A model generated the notes under the pieces. The model ran no database searches. It saw only the letters and a list, made by a program, of their open reading frames with translations, and was not told the origin of the DNA. Made by a program: the position numbers and the translations under genes. From Caballeronia sp. SBC1 (lineage in GTDB: Bacteria; Pseudomonadota; Gammaproteobacteria; Burkholderiales; Burkholderiaceae), in assembly GCF_011493005.1 (NCBI RefSeq), contig NZ_CP049158.1:310001-374000 (forward strand): a stretch of DNA of 64,000 nucleotides, given 5' to 3'. Positions 17,398 through 25,612 of this stretch are shown here, piece after piece (the stretch's first letter is position 1; each line of letters begins with the position of its first letter).

Positions 17398-18897
17398 ATG
17401 ATGCAGCGCGTGCGTGCAATCTGGCGCCTCGCGACGCTATTCGTGCGGGAAAGCCGCGTAAAGTCCGCCGCCGACGCCCCGCTCCATCGCGTCCTGCGCT
17501 CGTTCGCCGCCGGCGTGCGTAGCCGTGGCGCCACCAGTCTGGCCCAGCGGGTGCCGGTGTTGCAGAACCTGTCCGGTGTGCTGACCATGACGTCGAGCTT
17601 GCTGGCACAACATCCGGGGTTGGCCGAGACAGCGGTGCGCGTCGCGCTCGCCGAATTGGACACCCTCAAGGCGCCGCTGAAAGACGCGCCGCTGCGCCAG
17701 GCGCTGGCGACCGCACTTCCGCCGGGACGGGTTGCCGCGTTGACCGATGTGGACGCCGAGCCTGAACGCTGCGGAATTGCGCAGCAGACGCACCATGCGC
17801 GGATCACGCTGGACATGTCCCCCGGCATCAATGCGAGCGCAGCGCCGGTAGCTGTGCGTGTCACGTTGATTCGTACCGATACCCGCGCCGAACTGATGCA
17901 AGACCTGGACGTGGCGAACGCGGCGGCGCGTTTGGCCGGGCGTTTTTCACGTGAGGTTCGGGGGCAGAATGTCGGCGCGCTTATCGCACGCCTGACGGAA
18001 TCAATTACCGGGATGCTTGATTTGCGCCAGCGTGCTGCCGATCAAAGTTTCCTCCGTTACCGGTTGCGCGAGGTGAACCACGACTCGCGCGTCGTCGTGC
18101 CCGAAGTACTCTGGGATTTTTGCAGCGACACGGCGCTCGTCACGCGCGCCGTGCGCACCGTGCCGCTCTCGGACGCCAAGGCGCTGCGCGCCCATGGTCT
18201 GGACCCGGCACAATTGATTGCCATGTGGATCGAGGTTTTTTTCGAGACGGCGCTCGGCGAGGGCGTGTTCCACGCCGGTCTGGAGGCGGCGGGCGCCGCG
18301 GTCAGCATTGAGCCGGACACCTTCGGGGCGCTCGTGCTTGACGGAGATTCCCCGCTCACGTTTTTCGCCGCACACGAGCGCAGTTTCCTCGTTGCCGGAT
18401 CGAACGCGTTGTTGCACGGCGATCACAAGGCGGCTGCGCGTGAACACATGCGGCATGGCCGGCCCGACGAACACGAGTCGCAGCATGCGGTGCGCGTGGA
18501 AGCGACTTATCGGCGGGAGGCGGAGCGTTTTGCCGGCGATGCCCATCGACATCGGACAGCGGCCGATCTTTTCACGGCACTGGGCAAAGGACCGCTGGAG
18601 CACGCATTTGGCGACGCCCATACGGGCATTGCGTCCCGGGCGGCGTTGCTTGCGCGCTCCGCGCAGAGCATCGAGGAAATGGCACGGCGGATTGCTCCAG
18701 ATATCGACGTGTGGCCCATCGCGCGCCGGGTGATCATGCGTCTGGCGCTGGATCAGTTCAGTTCGCATGGCCTCGTCGCGCAACTGGCGAAGGAAGCCGT
18801 GCACTGGCCGCACGCGCTGCCACGTGTGCCGAATCTGCTGGCGGATTGGGTGACACGGCAAAACCGCCGCAATGCGGATTCGCGCTCCGCGCGGTAG
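17398..18897 (+). CDS. UbiB/AarF (ABC1)-like protein without kinase residues
   Basis: A 499-residue protein that follows the ABC1 atypical-kinase family in order: GIAQQTHHARI (family: SIAQVHxA), VAVRVTL (VAVKVxxP), MLDLRQRAADQ (ELDxxxEAxN), VVPEVLWDFCSDTALV and LRAHGLDPAQL...FFETALGEGVFHAG. The residues that make family members work are gone: the ATP-binding Lys is Arg, the HADxHPGN loop reads HAGLEAAG, and the N-terminal KxGQ motif is absent. It is probably a pseudokinase, perhaps regulatory. The frame is open from 17251, but MMQRVRAIW at 17398 behind CCAGGTGAAC is the best start. The strand opposite carries a long shadow frame due to GC bias. Confidence 0.7.
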   Translation: MMQRVRAIWRLATLFVRESRVKSAADAPLHRVLRSFAAGVRSRGATSLAQRVPVLQNLSGVLTMTSSLLAQHPGLAETAVRVALAELDTLKAPLKDAPLRQALATALPPGRVAALTDVDAEPERCGIAQQTHHARITLDMSPGINASAAPVAVRVTLIRTDTRAELMQDLDVANAAARLAGRFSREVRGQNVGALIARLTESITGMLDLRQRAADQSFLRYRLREVNHDSRVVVPEVLWDFCSDTALVTRAVRTVPLSDAKALRAHGLDPAQLIAMWIEVFFETALGEGVFHAGLEAAGAAVSIEPDTFGALVLDGDSPLTFFAAHERSFLVAGSNALLHGDHKAAAREHMRHGRPDEHESQHAVRVEATYRREAERFAGDAHRHRTAADLFTALGKGPLEHAFGDAHTGIASRAALLARSAQSIEEMARRIAPDIDVWPIARRVIMRLALDQFSSHGLVAQLAKEAVHWPHALPRVPNLLADWVTRQNRRNADSRSAR

Positions 18898-19009
18898 TTG
18901 CGCTTTGAGACCCCGGTCGCTCCGAGCGGGAAAACGCCGGGGAAAGCGCGACGAGGAACGTCTGTTGCTCGAATGATGGGACCTCAAACCATCAGGACAG
19001 GAGCACATA

Positions 19010-19393
19010 ATGACTACACCGACCACAACGCAACGCGACCTCGATAACAGCAAACCGCTTGGCGACTCCGGCACTGGCGCGAGCGGCGGCGGCTCCGGAG
19101 GTAATCTGCCGGGCGGGGCGGCAACGGGCGGCGATGCGCGCCAAGGGGTGAGGCCGGCCGACGCGCCGCAGCCATCGAGCGCGAAAGCTGAACCCGGTGA
19201 GCCGGACGACCGCAATCTTACGCAGCATCCAGAGCAGACTGCCGAAGTCCCGCTGGGCAGCGGCAACACGCCCGAAGCGAGTGGTCGCGGCGGGTTTGGA
19301 TCGCACAGTTCGGAGCCGGTAGGGGTATCAAATCAAAGGCGGGTGGATCCGATGCCCGCGACTAACGACAAGGACCAAAAGCCGTCGAAGTAA
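19010..19393 (+). CDS. Gly/Pro-rich disordered small protein
   Basis: A 127-residue protein with almost no hydrophobic core: Gly/Ser repeats near residues 22-45, then Pro, Glu and Asp-rich sequence. It is predicted intrinsically disordered. A clear ribosome site (AGGACAGGAG) lies 7 bases before the ATG, which argues that it is translated. There is no signal peptide. I do not recognise a family; proteins of this look are often stress-related in Burkholderia. It shares a bidirectional terminator with the convergent CsbD-like gene. Confidence 0.65.
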   Translation: MTTPTTTQRDLDNSKPLGDSGTGASGGGSGGNLPGGAATGGDARQGVRPADAPQPSSAKAEPGEPDDRNLTQHPEQTAEVPLGSGNTPEASGRGGFGSHSSEPVGVSNQRRVDPMPATNDKDQKPSK

Positions 19394-19466
19394 CTGAACC
19401 TCCAACGAAAACCGCGCCCCGATCCGTGAAGCTCGCCTGAAATCCCGCTGATCAAGACACAAAAAA

Positions 19467-19501
19467 GCTGGCCGTGCTTTTCAGCATGGCCAGCCGTTTT
19501 T
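19467..19501. terminator. Bidirectional terminator
   Basis: GCTGGCCGTGC (19467-19477) pairs with GCATGGCCAGC (19484-19494) with one wobble. A-run on the left (19461-19466) and T-run on the right (19497-19501) serve both strands. It separates the rightward 19010 gene from the leftward CsbD-like gene. Confidence 0.8.
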
Positions 19502-19533
19502 CACACAACTTCACACAACCCGTGGCGTCCAAC

Positions 19534-19788
19534 TTACCGTTGCCGCGCCCAGATTGCGCCGAGCACGAATCCGATTGCACCTGCCACGAGCACGCCATTG
19601 ATCGGCTTTGCGATGACCGCCTCACGGACGTTGTCGATGGTTTCGCCGTAGTTGAGCTGAATCTTGCCGAGCACTTGGCGCGCCTTGCCTTCAGCCTGCG
19701 TCGCCGTGTCGCCGGTCAAACCGCCGACGGCATCCTGCACCTTGCCCACGACGGTTTGCGCCGCGCCTTCTACCTGATCTTGCACCAT
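19534..19788 (-). CDS. CsbD-like small membrane-anchored protein
   Basis: An 84-residue protein. Residues 1-45 match the CsbD-type stress-protein repeat (DQVEGAAQTVVGKVQDAVGGLTGD...AEGKARQVLGK). Residues about 62-82 form a hydrophobic, Gly-rich segment ending in WARQR, so it probably sits in the inner membrane with a helical soluble head. CsbD proteins are induced by general stress or phosphate starvation in several bacteria; the exact role is unknown. GGAGG lies 5-9 bases before the ATG. It lies 110 bases downstream of the response regulator. Confidence 0.85.
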   Translation of the reverse strand: MVQDQVEGAAQTVVGKVQDAVGGLTGDTATQAEGKARQVLGKIQLNYGETIDNVREAVIAKPINGVLVAGAIGFVLGAIWARQR

Positions 19789-19898
19789 GGTGCCTCCCGT
19801 TCTAGTTGAAGCGGTTTATCGAATAATCCGGCTAACCGGAGCGTTTGATTCAGCAGGGATCGTGCCCAGGAGGAGAGCCCGTACTACGCGGGCCGCCC

Positions 19899-20255
19899 TC
19901 AAGCCGTGCCGAGCAGGCGCGCGACGATTTCTACGAGCTCATCGATGGAAAGCGGCTTTCGGTGGAATTCGAGATGCGGGTGCGTGACCGTCGGCGTGCG
20001 CGCGGCGGCGCTGGAGAGCACGACGGGAATCTGTGCGAGGGTTTTGTCGGCGGCGAGTGCGTGGCATAACGCGACGCCGTCCATGGTCGGCATCATCCAG
20101 TCCGTGATGATCAGGTCGGGCGGATTGGCACGCACAGACTCGAGCGCCAACAAGCCGTTTGACGCCGTGCTGACCTCGTATCCTTCCATCTGGAGCACGA
20201 GACGCCAGGTGGTCAGGAGGTCAAATTCATCGTCTACGACGAGGATTTTTTTCAT
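19899..20255 (-). CDS. Single-domain response regulator
   Basis: A 118-residue CheY-like receiver and nothing else. Phosphate-acceptor Asp is in DLIITDWMMPTMDG near residue 53, the acidic pair is in VVDDEFD at 8-9, a Ser replaces the usual Thr in VLSSAAA, and the Lys is in HRKPLS near 101. There is no output domain. Its start overlaps the stop of the upstream KaiC-like ATPase by 4 bases (ATGA), so the two are translationally coupled and probably act in one signalling path. Burkholderia KaiC-like ATPases are often paired with receivers, but the output is unknown. Confidence 0.9.
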   Translation of the reverse strand: MKKILVVDDEFDLLTTWRLVLQMEGYEVSTASNGLLALESVRANPPDLIITDWMMPTMDGVALCHALAADKTLAQIPVVLSSAAARTPTVTHPHLEFHRKPLSIDELVEIVARLLGTA

Positions 20256-21760
20256 GTCCGCGTGCCGGTGTCCGGGTCGGACAGCGAGAGCGGGATTGTG
20301 CCGCGCGCCGATAACAACGTGGTCGTGCCAATGAAAGCGTCCGTGAGATGCAAGCCATTTTCATCGATGACGAAGCGGCGGATGGACGGATCGTGGGCGC
20401 TTTCGCGCTGCTTGACGACAGAGACAATGCGGTACAGCGACGTGCTTGTCTCCACGTATCGCATCAACACGATATTCTCGGTCATCGCCGACGCGCGGAT
20501 CGAACCTCCATGCGCCATGTCGGCATATAGCGGCAGTTCCTCGGTGAGCAGCGTCGTGACGCTTTCCTGACGCAGACGATGCGTCAACGCGTTCAGGAAC
20601 AGCCCGAAGCGCTCCATGCGGTTCGCCGAATCGTGGAACCCTTCAATCCCGTCCACCACCAGCCGCGACGCGCCCGCGCGCTTCACCACCGCAATCAGCT
20701 CGGCCGCCAGTTCGTCGATGGCGAGTTCCACCGCCGGTCGCCATTCGACAATGAGGCGACGGTCGGCGACTGCATCGGCAAGATGAATGGACACGGACTC
20801 CGCCTTGGCGACCAGCCGCTCCGGCGATTCGTAAAAGCCGAAATACACGCAGCGTTCGCCGTTAGCGACCCCGGCTTCGAGGAATTTCAGTGACAGCAGC
20901 GTCTTGCCGATCCCCGACGGCCCGATCAGCGTCGTGGTCGAGCCTTTCACTACGCCGCCGCCGAGCATGGTGTCGAAGTCGGGGAGGCCGAACGACAGCT
21001 TCGACTTCAGGTCCGGTGCTCCTTCGAGCAGCATCGAGCGCGCTTCCAGGCGTGGGAAAGTGACGAGGCCATCGGCAGTGATCTTGAAGAAGTGGCGTCC
21101 CAGCAGATGATCGCGGCCGCGCAGTTTATGCACTTCGATTTCCCGCGCGCGGCGCATTCCCGTGGCGAAACGATTGAGTTCGACCAGCCCGTCCACGAGC
21201 GTGTGTTCCGGATGCGGCTCGTTGCCCGAGAGCGGCGCGAGGATCAACGTGGTGCATCCCGCGGCCGTCACGAACGCGCTCAATTCGTGGATGAACTGTG
21301 ACAACTCCAATTCGGTGGAACTGAATTCGCGAGCGCTGCGAAAACCGTCGATCACCATGAAACGTGGGCGGCTTGTCTTGATGGTCGACGCGATCAACGC
21401 GAGGAAACCGTTCAGGCCGTCGCGCATCAGTTCGTGGTAGCCGGAGACGAACAGCATTTTGTCCGAGATGGCGTCGGCGTTGTAGAACGACAAGCCTTTC
21501 AGGTGCGACAGCAGCTTCGAATGCGACTCCGCGATCAGTGTGATGTACAGCACCGAGTCACCCTCGGCCACGCGATGAAAACCGATCTGCGTGGACAGGA
21601 TGGTCTTGCCCGCGCCTGCCATGCCTTCGATCAGGTACAAGCCGCCCTTGATCAGGCCACCGCCGAGTATGTCGTCAAGTCCCGGCACGCCTGTTGTCAC
21701 GGTAGTCACGGAGCGTGGGTCGGAATCGGTCTGGCTGGATGGAGTTGCTTGGTCGGTCAT
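20252..21760 (-). CDS. Double-domain KaiC-like RecA ATPase
   Basis: A 502-residue protein with two tandem KaiC/RecA domains. Domain 1 (about 15-245) begins TGVPGLDDILGGGLIKGG with Walker A GMAGAGKT near residue 47. Domain 2 (about 250-480) begins GLPDFDTMLGGGVVKG with Walker A GPSGIGKT near 282. This is the domain plan of KaiC and of the circadian-clock-like ATPases in non-cyanobacteria. The Ser/Thr autophosphorylation pair of cyanobacterial KaiC is not evident in the sequence by eye, and no KaiA/KaiB gene is nearby. The companion is a receiver protein overlapping by 4 bases, suggesting a stress or signalling role instead of a clock. Confidence 0.9.
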   Translation of the reverse strand: MTDQATPSSQTDSDPRSVTTVTTGVPGLDDILGGGLIKGGLYLIEGMAGAGKTILSTQIGFHRVAEGDSVLYITLIAESHSKLLSHLKGLSFYNADAISDKMLFVSGYHELMRDGLNGFLALIASTIKTSRPRFMVIDGFRSAREFSSTELELSQFIHELSAFVTAAGCTTLILAPLSGNEPHPEHTLVDGLVELNRFATGMRRAREIEVHKLRGRDHLLGRHFFKITADGLVTFPRLEARSMLLEGAPDLKSKLSFGLPDFDTMLGGGVVKGSTTTLIGPSGIGKTLLSLKFLEAGVANGERCVYFGFYESPERLVAKAESVSIHLADAVADRRLIVEWRPAVELAIDELAAELIAVVKRAGASRLVVDGIEGFHDSANRMERFGLFLNALTHRLRQESVTTLLTEELPLYADMAHGGSIRASAMTENIVLMRYVETSTSLYRIVSVVKQRESAHDPSIRRFVIDENGLHLTDAFIGTTTLLSARGTIPLSLSDPDTGTRT

Positions 21761-22104
21761 GGATATCTCGTGTGCCGTCGCCCGGCTCGTGCCCTTGTCG
21801 CGTAGAAACGGATTATCGCCGAGATGGCGGGCGATGTTGGTATTTGTAAAGTTTTATGGCGGCGTCGATTGAATCCGTCGATCAAATCCACCGAAAACGG
21901 GAGTTGAGGGCTTGATCCGAGCCCGCGCCGCATGGAGTTCCGCATTAGCCCCCGTCGCACGGGCTGATGGCGTGCACTTTTCGCGCCCGGTCGCCCTGGT
22001 CAGCGCGCGAGCCGCTCGGCGCGATGCCTGGCGTGATGCGACGTCGTCTCCCGGCCTAATTTTTTTCGCTCGTCAAGGGATGGCGCGCGCTTTCCAGGGC
22101 AGCG
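21761..22104. other. Intergenic region upstream of the KaiC-like gene
   Basis: About 340 bases between the leftward KaiC-like gene and a set of small rightward frames. No reading frame looks like a real protein. It should contain the promoter of the KaiC/receiver unit; the segment 21837-21880 is relatively AT-rich. Confidence 0.4.
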
Positions 22105-22233
22105 ATGGAAATAGGCGCATTCGCCGGCCTTGGCATGGGCTTGAACGGATTGTTCACGGCATTCGTGGTGCCGGTCCTGTTGCCGGTGGGTTTTGCGCTG
22201 GATCAACTGACCCGCAAAGGATGGAAACGATAA
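22105..22233 (+). CDS. Candidate 42-residue single-span membrane protein
   Basis: ATG at 22105 opens a 42-codon frame. The peptide is hydrophobic from about residue 3 to 30 (GAFAGLGMGLNGLFTAFVVP then VLLPVGFAL) and ends in basic residues RKGWKR, the pattern of a small inner-membrane protein with a cytoplasmic positive tail. An AGGG lies 7 bases upstream. There is no homology that I recognise and chance cannot be excluded. Confidence 0.4.
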   Translation: MEIGAFAGLGMGLNGLFTAFVVPVLLPVGFALDQLTRKGWKR

Positions 22234-22417
22234 GCGCCATCCAGGAGAAATTCGGAACTCGCTCATGGTCCGGGCGGCACCGTGATGGTCTCATGCTGGT
22301 TGGTTGCGAGCGCTGGTCATTCGGCGCGCGCAGGTTCCATCTCTGGTTCACGCCTGTCACGAGTACGCGGTTCAATGGTTGTTCGCGCGCAGGCATTTTT
22401 TGCGGCGAGTTCTCCTC

Positions 22418-22687
22418 ATGTCTTCGCATATCCGTTCAGTTTTCTTCATCGCCGGCCTGATTGGGTTGGGCGGTTTGTTGCAGGTCTCGCCGAGCATGGC
22501 GGACACCTCCGTCGATCCGGGTATCTACTCCGACGCGCCACTCGTTTTCAAGGCGGATCGCGGCATCTTTTCCGGAGTGCCGACACAACCAGTAGACGGG
22601 CGCATCTTCTCGCCTATCGACATGCCGGGCGACGCGCGTGCCCCGAAGCGCGTTCAGGATCACGTGCGCTTGCGTCACGATCTATAA
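22418..22687 (+). CDS. Small exported protein of unknown function
   Basis: An 89-residue protein. Residues 1-27 are a typical Sec signal peptide (MSSHIRSVFFIAGLIGLGG...), with cleavage likely after SMA. The mature part of about 60 residues is rich in Asp, Gly and Pro (DPGIYSDAPLVFKADRGIFSGVPTQP) and ends in charged residues. No cysteine pair or known domain is visible. The frame is open upstream to 22304, but the signal peptide places the true start at 22418. It is probably periplasmic. Confidence 0.6.
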   Translation: MSSHIRSVFFIAGLIGLGGLLQVSPSMADTSVDPGIYSDAPLVFKADRGIFSGVPTQPVDGRIFSPIDMPGDARAPKRVQDHVRLRHDL

Positions 22688-22704
22688 AAGCAGCAGGAAT
22701 ACCG

Positions 22705-22788
22705 ATGAAGAGCGTTGATGAAATGCGCAAATCGCTTCAAGAATCGTTTCAAACCGTTGAGTGTTTTCAGTCAATGGTGAGACTGTAA
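22705..22788 (+). CDS. Candidate 27-residue peptide
   Basis: A short frame with AGCAGGAAT 6 bases before the ATG, encoding MKSVDEMRKSLQESFQTVEC and seven more residues, probably one amphipathic helix. It begins 17 bases after the exported-protein gene and could be translated from the same mRNA. Weak evidence; no relatives recognised. Confidence 0.3.
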   Translation: MKSVDEMRKSLQESFQTVECFQSMVRL

Positions 22789-22881
22789 AAAAGCCTCTTC
22801 ACGCATTTGCCGCTTTAGCTTTTCTATCTGCCATAATTCCGGTGCTTTCGCATTCTTAATTGCGTTCAACCCGGAAATTCC

Positions 22882-23583
22882 ATGAACTCCAACATTACAA
22901 CGAGAGGCGGGGCCCTGGTCTTGGCATGGTTCGTCCTGTGCGGCGCAGCGTGTGCCGCCGGGCCCACAGCGCCCATGCAAGGCAGTGCCCCGGCAGCCGA
23001 TGCACTTGGGGACTCAAGCGCGCGTCGCAGTCTTCTGACCAACGGCGCAGCCGACGAACCGCAGGCAACGGTGAATGGCAACATCGCGGAACTGCAGCAA
23101 ATGATTCGCGACGGAAAGGTAAAGGAATTGCGCACTACGTATAACGGCAGCTATGGCGCGAGCATGCTGTTTTACCCCGATGAAATGACGTTCTATATCG
23201 CATTGTTTCAGCAAAAGAAATTCTGGCGCGTGGTCAAGACCCAAGTGGATTCGCGAGCGGAAACCATCTACGCGGACTTTGCCAAGAACAGTGCGGCGCT
23301 CGCCGATACCGAGATCCGCCGGACCAAGCTCGAAGCCGAGAAAAACTTTGCTGACCGGCTGATCGCGGTTCAGCAAGGGCGCGCAAATCGCCTGCAGGCG
23401 GACCTCGACGTCGCGCGGGCGCAGCAAAGTCAGGTCGCCGACCGGCAGGCGGAGCAACAGGAAGCGATCCGTTCGCTGCGCGCGGAACAGGACGCCGCGC
23501 AAGCGCAATTGCGTGCATTGCAAACCAAGGTGCAGGATTTGCAACGCCAGTCGGATGTCGACATGATGCCGTTGCCAAAGTGA
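22882..23583 (+). CDS. DUF2968 exported coiled-coil protein
   Basis: A 233-residue protein with a signal peptide at residues 1-26 (cleaved after CAA or nearby). The middle (about 68-125) carries the DUF2968 core VNGNIAELQQMIRDGKVKEL...GASMLFYPDEMTFYIALFQ. The rest (about 130-225) is a long coiled coil rich in Gln, Ala and Arg. The family is largely confined to Burkholderiaceae and has no known function; a periplasmic location is likely. It is a single gene closed by a perfect hairpin terminator at 23661-23690. Confidence 0.85.
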   Translation: MNSNITTRGGALVLAWFVLCGAACAAGPTAPMQGSAPAADALGDSSARRSLLTNGAADEPQATVNGNIAELQQMIRDGKVKELRTTYNGSYGASMLFYPDEMTFYIALFQQKKFWRVVKTQVDSRAETIYADFAKNSAALADTEIRRTKLEAEKNFADRLIAVQQGRANRLQADLDVARAQQSQVADRQAEQQEAIRSLRAEQDAAQAQLRALQTKVQDLQRQSDVDMMPLPK

Positions 23584-23660
23584 AGCGCACCTGACGGTTC
23601 AGGCTTCCCAGTTCGCCTTTCACCTGTGCTTCAATCGCACGCAGCGCGTTTCAAACTGTG

Positions 23661-23690
23661 AAAAAGCGGCCGCATTCGCGGCCGCTTTTT
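23661..23690 (+). terminator. Perfect hairpin terminator after DUF2968
   Basis: Thirteen-base perfect arms, AAAAAGCGGCCGC (23661-23673) and GCGGCCGCTTTTT (23678-23690), with an ATTC loop and the T-run built into the right arm. Works on both strands. Confidence 0.93.
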
Positions 23691-23982
23691 ATTTCCCACG
23701 CGGTAATGGCGTCGCAAAAGTTTTCTGATTGTTCATGTTTATCCGTTATTTCAAAAATCGCTCAAAAGTGTTTCGCTAATTAGGAATTATCCAGTTAGGA
23801 ATGCTAGTTTGTGCGTGCTAACATGCCGCGCGATTTCGGATTCCAGATCATTTTCAAGATCCGGATCGAAGGCTTGAGGCGAATAAGGTGGCTGTGAAAA
23901 TCGGGTAACTGTCTGATGACCCATCCAGTACGCATTTGTCTCGATATCTCAGTCACACGTCAATTTAAGAATGGTAAACACG

Positions 23983-24687
23983 ATGTCCAATAAACTAATC
24001 GCTGCAGGTCTTTTGTCAATCGGTGTGCTCGCTGGCTGCTCCAGCGCTTCGGGCCCAACTTTCAACGCCAACGAGATCCAGACGTCCAACGGCGCCCAGG
24101 TTTATCGCGTTGAATGTCATGGTTTGTTCGAAAGCGTGGCGGCATGCGTGAAGCAGGCCCAGAAAATCTGCGGCGACAAGCCCGCATACAAGCTCGAAAC
24201 CATGGAACGCCTGCGCGCACCGTCCGAAGATTCGGCCGATCCGCGCGTCCTGACGTTCCAGTGCGGCGCGCCCGCTCAGCCTGAAGTCGCGCCGGCGCCC
24301 GTGCCAGCTCCGGTCCCGCAGGCCGCGCCGGAAATGCCCCGCCAGATCGATTTGAGCGGCGACGCTAACTTCGCTACCGACAGCGCTACGCTGACGGCGA
24401 AAGCGAGCGACACGCTCGACGAGTTCGTGTCTGCCGCCCAGGGCGTGACGTTGCGCCAGGTCGCAGTCGCGGGCTACACGGATTCCACGGGTTCGGCAAC
24501 GCACAACCGTCAGTTGTCGCAACGCCGTGCGGAATCGGTCATGCAGTATCTGAAGAGCCATGGCCTGCATTCGCAAAGCTACACGGCACAAGGTTTTGGC
24601 GCGTCGAATCCGGTCGCGTCGAACGCGACCGTCGCCGGCCGCGCCAAGAATCGCCGCGTGGAAATTCGCGTCAGCACGCAGCAATAA
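23983..24687 (+). CDS. OmpA-family outer-membrane lipoprotein
   Basis: A 234-residue lipoprotein. Residues 1-20 form a lipoprotein signal with lipobox LAGC. A Cys-containing N-terminal domain (about 25-100, VECHGLFESVAACVKQAQKIC) is followed by a Pro/Ala linker (about 102-120). The C-terminal OmpA/MotB domain (about 125-233, VAVAGYTDSTG...NRQLSQRRAESVMQYL...NRRVEIRV) binds peptidoglycan meso-diaminopimelate in this family, so the protein tethers the outer membrane to the wall. An in-frame ATG 12 bases upstream (23971) is possible, but the lipoprotein signal starts best at 23983. Confidence 0.88.
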   Translation: MSNKLIAAGLLSIGVLAGCSSASGPTFNANEIQTSNGAQVYRVECHGLFESVAACVKQAQKICGDKPAYKLETMERLRAPSEDSADPRVLTFQCGAPAQPEVAPAPVPAPVPQAAPEMPRQIDLSGDANFATDSATLTAKASDTLDEFVSAAQGVTLRQVAVAGYTDSTGSATHNRQLSQRRAESVMQYLKSHGLHSQSYTAQGFGASNPVASNATVAGRAKNRRVEIRVSTQQ

Positions 24688-24740
24688 TCGATGTAGTAGT
24701 TTCAACGCCCCGGATGATGTTGCCAAGCATCCGGAAGCGT

Positions 24741-24777
24741 AAAACCCCCGCAGGCGCGTCGCGCCTGCGGGGGTTTT
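24741..24777 (+). terminator. Strong terminator after the OmpA-type gene
   Basis: Seventeen-base perfect arms (24741-24757 and 24761-24777) with a three-base loop, GC-rich in the stem and ending in six T. It also serves the leftward ogt gene on the other side. Confidence 0.94.
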
Positions 24778-24819
24778 TTGAGGCGTGTACCCGATCTATC
24801 GGTTGCTATTCAAGAACAT

Positions 24820-25323
24820 TCAGAACAACGTGAGTTGCGCGCGTCCTGGGCCGCCTTCAAGCGTCAGCAGATGTTGCTTGCGCTCTACGCCGCCCGCGTA
24901 GCCGGTCAGCTCTCCATCGGCGCCTATCACGCGATGACACGGCACGATGATCCCCACGGGATTGCGCCCGTTTGCTCCGCCCACGGCGCGCGATGCCCCC
25001 GCGGCGACGCCCATCCGGCGCGCAAGGTCACCGTAGGTCCAGGAGGTGCCGAACGGGATCTCTTGTAATGCCGCCCATACACGCTGCTGGAACTCGGTGC
25101 CATTGAGCCGCAGCGGTACGGAAAACACCGTGCGCTCACCGGCGAAGTACTCGGCGATCTGTTCCTTCGCCGCAATGATCGCACGTGACTTCGGCGGACC
25201 TGTATCGAGGAGACCGGCGGGAAAATGTTTCTGGCCGACGAAAAACAATCCCGTCAGGTAGTCGTCCTCCGCGCGATACGCGAGGTGGCCCAGCGGACTC
25301 GGTGCAATGTGGCATTCGATCAA
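24820..25323 (-). CDS. ogt: Methylated-DNA--protein-cysteine methyltransferase
   Basis: A 167-residue Ogt/AdaC-type suicide repair enzyme that moves the O6-methyl group of guanine to its own cysteine. The active-site motif IVPCHRVIGADGELTGYAGG is near residues 129-148. The helix-turn-helix core FQQRVWAALQEIPFGTSWTYGDLARRMG is around 81-108. Length matches the family. It is the last gene of a leftward unit with a small protein and a secreted nuclease; the gap to the previous gene is 28 bases. Confidence 0.95.
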   Translation of the reverse strand: MIECHIAPSPLGHLAYRAEDDYLTGLFFVGQKHFPAGLLDTGPPKSRAIIAAKEQIAEYFAGERTVFSVPLRLNGTEFQQRVWAALQEIPFGTSWTYGDLARRMGVAAGASRAVGGANGRNPVGIIVPCHRVIGADGELTGYAGGVERKQHLLTLEGGPGRAQLTLF

Positions 25324-25351
25324 GATACGTCTCCAGCCAATTTTTTAACGC

Positions 25352-25612
25352 TCAGATAAACGGATTATCCGTCTTGCCCGCGGGCTTCGGCGGTTCATCG
25401 GCGAGTTTCACGGGTAGGCTTGCGTCATTCTGCAACGCATCGACGATGGCGTTTACCGCCTTTTGCAGTGCAAGCGCCGTGGTCAAGCCAGTCTTGTCGC
25501 GTGCTATTTCCAGGTCGCCGGAAATGGAAAGCCGCGCGGTGTCGTTGGCGATCACGAGCGCGTCGCCGTTGATGTTGAGGGTATCGGTATCGTTGGCAAA
25601 TGGCTTAAACAC
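25352..25612 (-). CDS. Conserved hypothetical 86-residue protein
   Basis: A small acidic protein of unknown function. Residues 8-35 look beta-rich (NINGDALVIANDTARLSISGDLEIARD), followed by a helix (LALQKAVNAIVDALQ) and a Pro/Lys tail. It has no signal peptide or cysteines. Its start overlaps the stop of the upstream nuclease gene by 8 bases, and ogt follows 28 bases later, so it is almost certainly expressed as part of that unit. I do not recognise a named domain. Confidence 0.7.
   Translation of the reverse strand: MFKPFANDTDTLNINGDALVIANDTARLSISGDLEIARDKTGLTTALALQKAVNAIVDALQNDASLPVKLADEPPKPAGKTDNPFI

Noticed and set aside
18001..19269. A 422-residue leftward open frame over the UbiB-like gene
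   Set aside because: Antisense shadow; Arg-rich with no domain, and it crosses the 19010 gene, which has its own good ribosome site.
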